This document shows positions 25,061 to 25,544 of a DNA stretch of 25,544 bases, in pieces. Position 1 is the stretch's first letter; each line of letters begins with the position of its first letter. The DNA lies in contig QGUX01000009.1 of NCBI GenBank assembly GCA_003242275.1, positions 1 through 25,544 of the forward strand, written 5' to 3'. The notes under the pieces are model-generated. The model was not told the DNA's origin. It did no database searches and was given only the letters and a program-made list of their open reading frames with translations. The translations under genes were made by a program, and so were the position numbers. This stretch comes from Pseudomonadota bacterium. GTDB taxonomy: Bacteria; Pseudomonadota; Gammaproteobacteria; Steroidobacterales; Steroidobacteraceae.

Positions 25061-25544
25061 TCAGTGTCCGGGAACCAGGTCGGAGATGTCGCCGCCGATG
25101 GCCGGCGACACGTCGTTCAATCCGCGCAGGACGATGTTGGGCAGCAGCGTGTCGAGCGCCACCTCTCCATCGGCCCACACCAGCATGACCAGCGCCCGGC
25201 GCGGCGCCAGCCACAGCCGCGCGCCACCGCCCAGGTCGAAGGCCGTGCCATCGCGGGCGAGGAAGGGTTCATCGCCCTGCGATGAAGCCTGCTGCCGCGA
25301 AAGCACCTGCCGCACCGCATCCGCGGAAACGATCCGCTCGCCCAGGTAGGCGCCGGTGCCGGCCAGCAGGTCGCCCACGCGCATCCAGTCATCCAGCCGC
25401 GCCTCCACGCAGCACCGGCGCGGCCCGCCGCCGCGGTCGAGCAGCCGGGCGTCCTGCGCGCGCAACGGCTGCCACAGCCGCTCCGAAACCAGCTTCGCCG
25501 CCTGCGCCGCATCCGCGGCGTCATCCTCGGGCCGGTGCAGGGCG
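25061..25544 (-). CDS. Beta-lactamase-related serine hydrolase, C-terminal part
   Basis: The frame is open to the right edge of the window, so the N-terminal part with the SxxK nucleophile is missing. The visible 160 residues read like the C-terminal half of class C beta-lactamase-like/esterase proteins: LVSERLWQPLRAQDARLLDR, then RCCVEARLDDWMRVGDLLAGTGAYLGERIVSADAVRQVL, and a final strand pair GGARLWLAPRRALVMLVWADG. Family members hydrolyse esters, amides or peptidoglycan stems, often in the periplasm. A TTG inside the frame at 25465 is not a likely start. It is 13 bases upstream of the hexapeptide-protein gene. Confidence 0.75.
   Translation of the reverse strand, partial: ALHRPEDDAADAAQAAKLVSERLWQPLRAQDARLLDRGGGPRRCCVEARLDDWMRVGDLLAGTGAYLGERIVSADAVRQVLSRQQASSQGDEPFLARDGTAFDLGGGARLWLAPRRALVMLVWADGEVALDTLLPNIVLRGLNDVSPAIGGDISDLVPGH

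Overview
The window is GC-rich and gene-dense. It holds 24 protein-coding genes (two cut by the window edges), two clear riboswitches and several candidate promoters and hairpins. No tRNA, rRNA, CRISPR array, insertion sequence or phage gene was seen, and no gene-free stretch reaches 300 bases. TonB-dependent uptake, aerobic HemF, an SAH riboswitch, an E. coli-like FolD signature and Xanthomonadales-style sigma-factor neighbours suggest the chromosome of an aerobic gammaproteobacterium near Xanthomonadales, Nevskiales or Steroidobacterales. The lineage is inferred from gene content only.

Layout. 1-1926 (minus): a PQQ-dependent dehydrogenase fused to cytochrome c, overlapping the start of a secreted protein that leaves the window. 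1992-4036 (minus): a D-Ala-D-Ala-ligase-like ATP-grasp enzyme coupled to an HExxH metallopeptidase. 4155-5504 (minus): a membrane protein, an ECF sigma factor and a small membrane protein, probably a sigma-regulation cassette. 5570-7320 (minus): an NmrA-like oxidoreductase and a hydroxypyruvate isomerase, divergent from hemF (7390-8319, plus). 8400-12576 (minus): a catabolic cluster of two SDRs, a methylmalonate-semialdehyde dehydrogenase and an FMN alpha-hydroxy-acid dehydrogenase; the lead SDR has Trp in place of the catalytic Tyr. 12642-14515 (plus): a MoeB/ThiF-rhodanese fusion with an Asp-His tail, then a DUF502 membrane protein.

14597-19489 (minus) is a SAM-cycle operon, read as ferredoxin, adenosine-kinase-like PfkB kinase, metK, SAH riboswitch, ahcY, folD. 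MetK makes SAM, AhcY removes the SAH left by methylation, the kinase would remove the adenosine, and FolD feeds one-carbon units. The riboswitch lies between metK and ahcY, so it should raise only ahcY and folD when SAH accumulates. Its pseudoknot strand overlaps a hairpin that would hide the ahcY ribosome-binding site.

19568-23588 (minus) is a thiamine-salvage operon behind a TPP riboswitch: TonB-dependent receptor, small thiamine-binding protein, PnuC/PnuT-type transporter and a ThiK-like kinase. This is the most coherent under-described system in the window. The right end carries a divergent PhzF-family protein, a gamma-carbonic-anhydrase-like protein and the C-terminal part of a beta-lactamase-related serine hydrolase.
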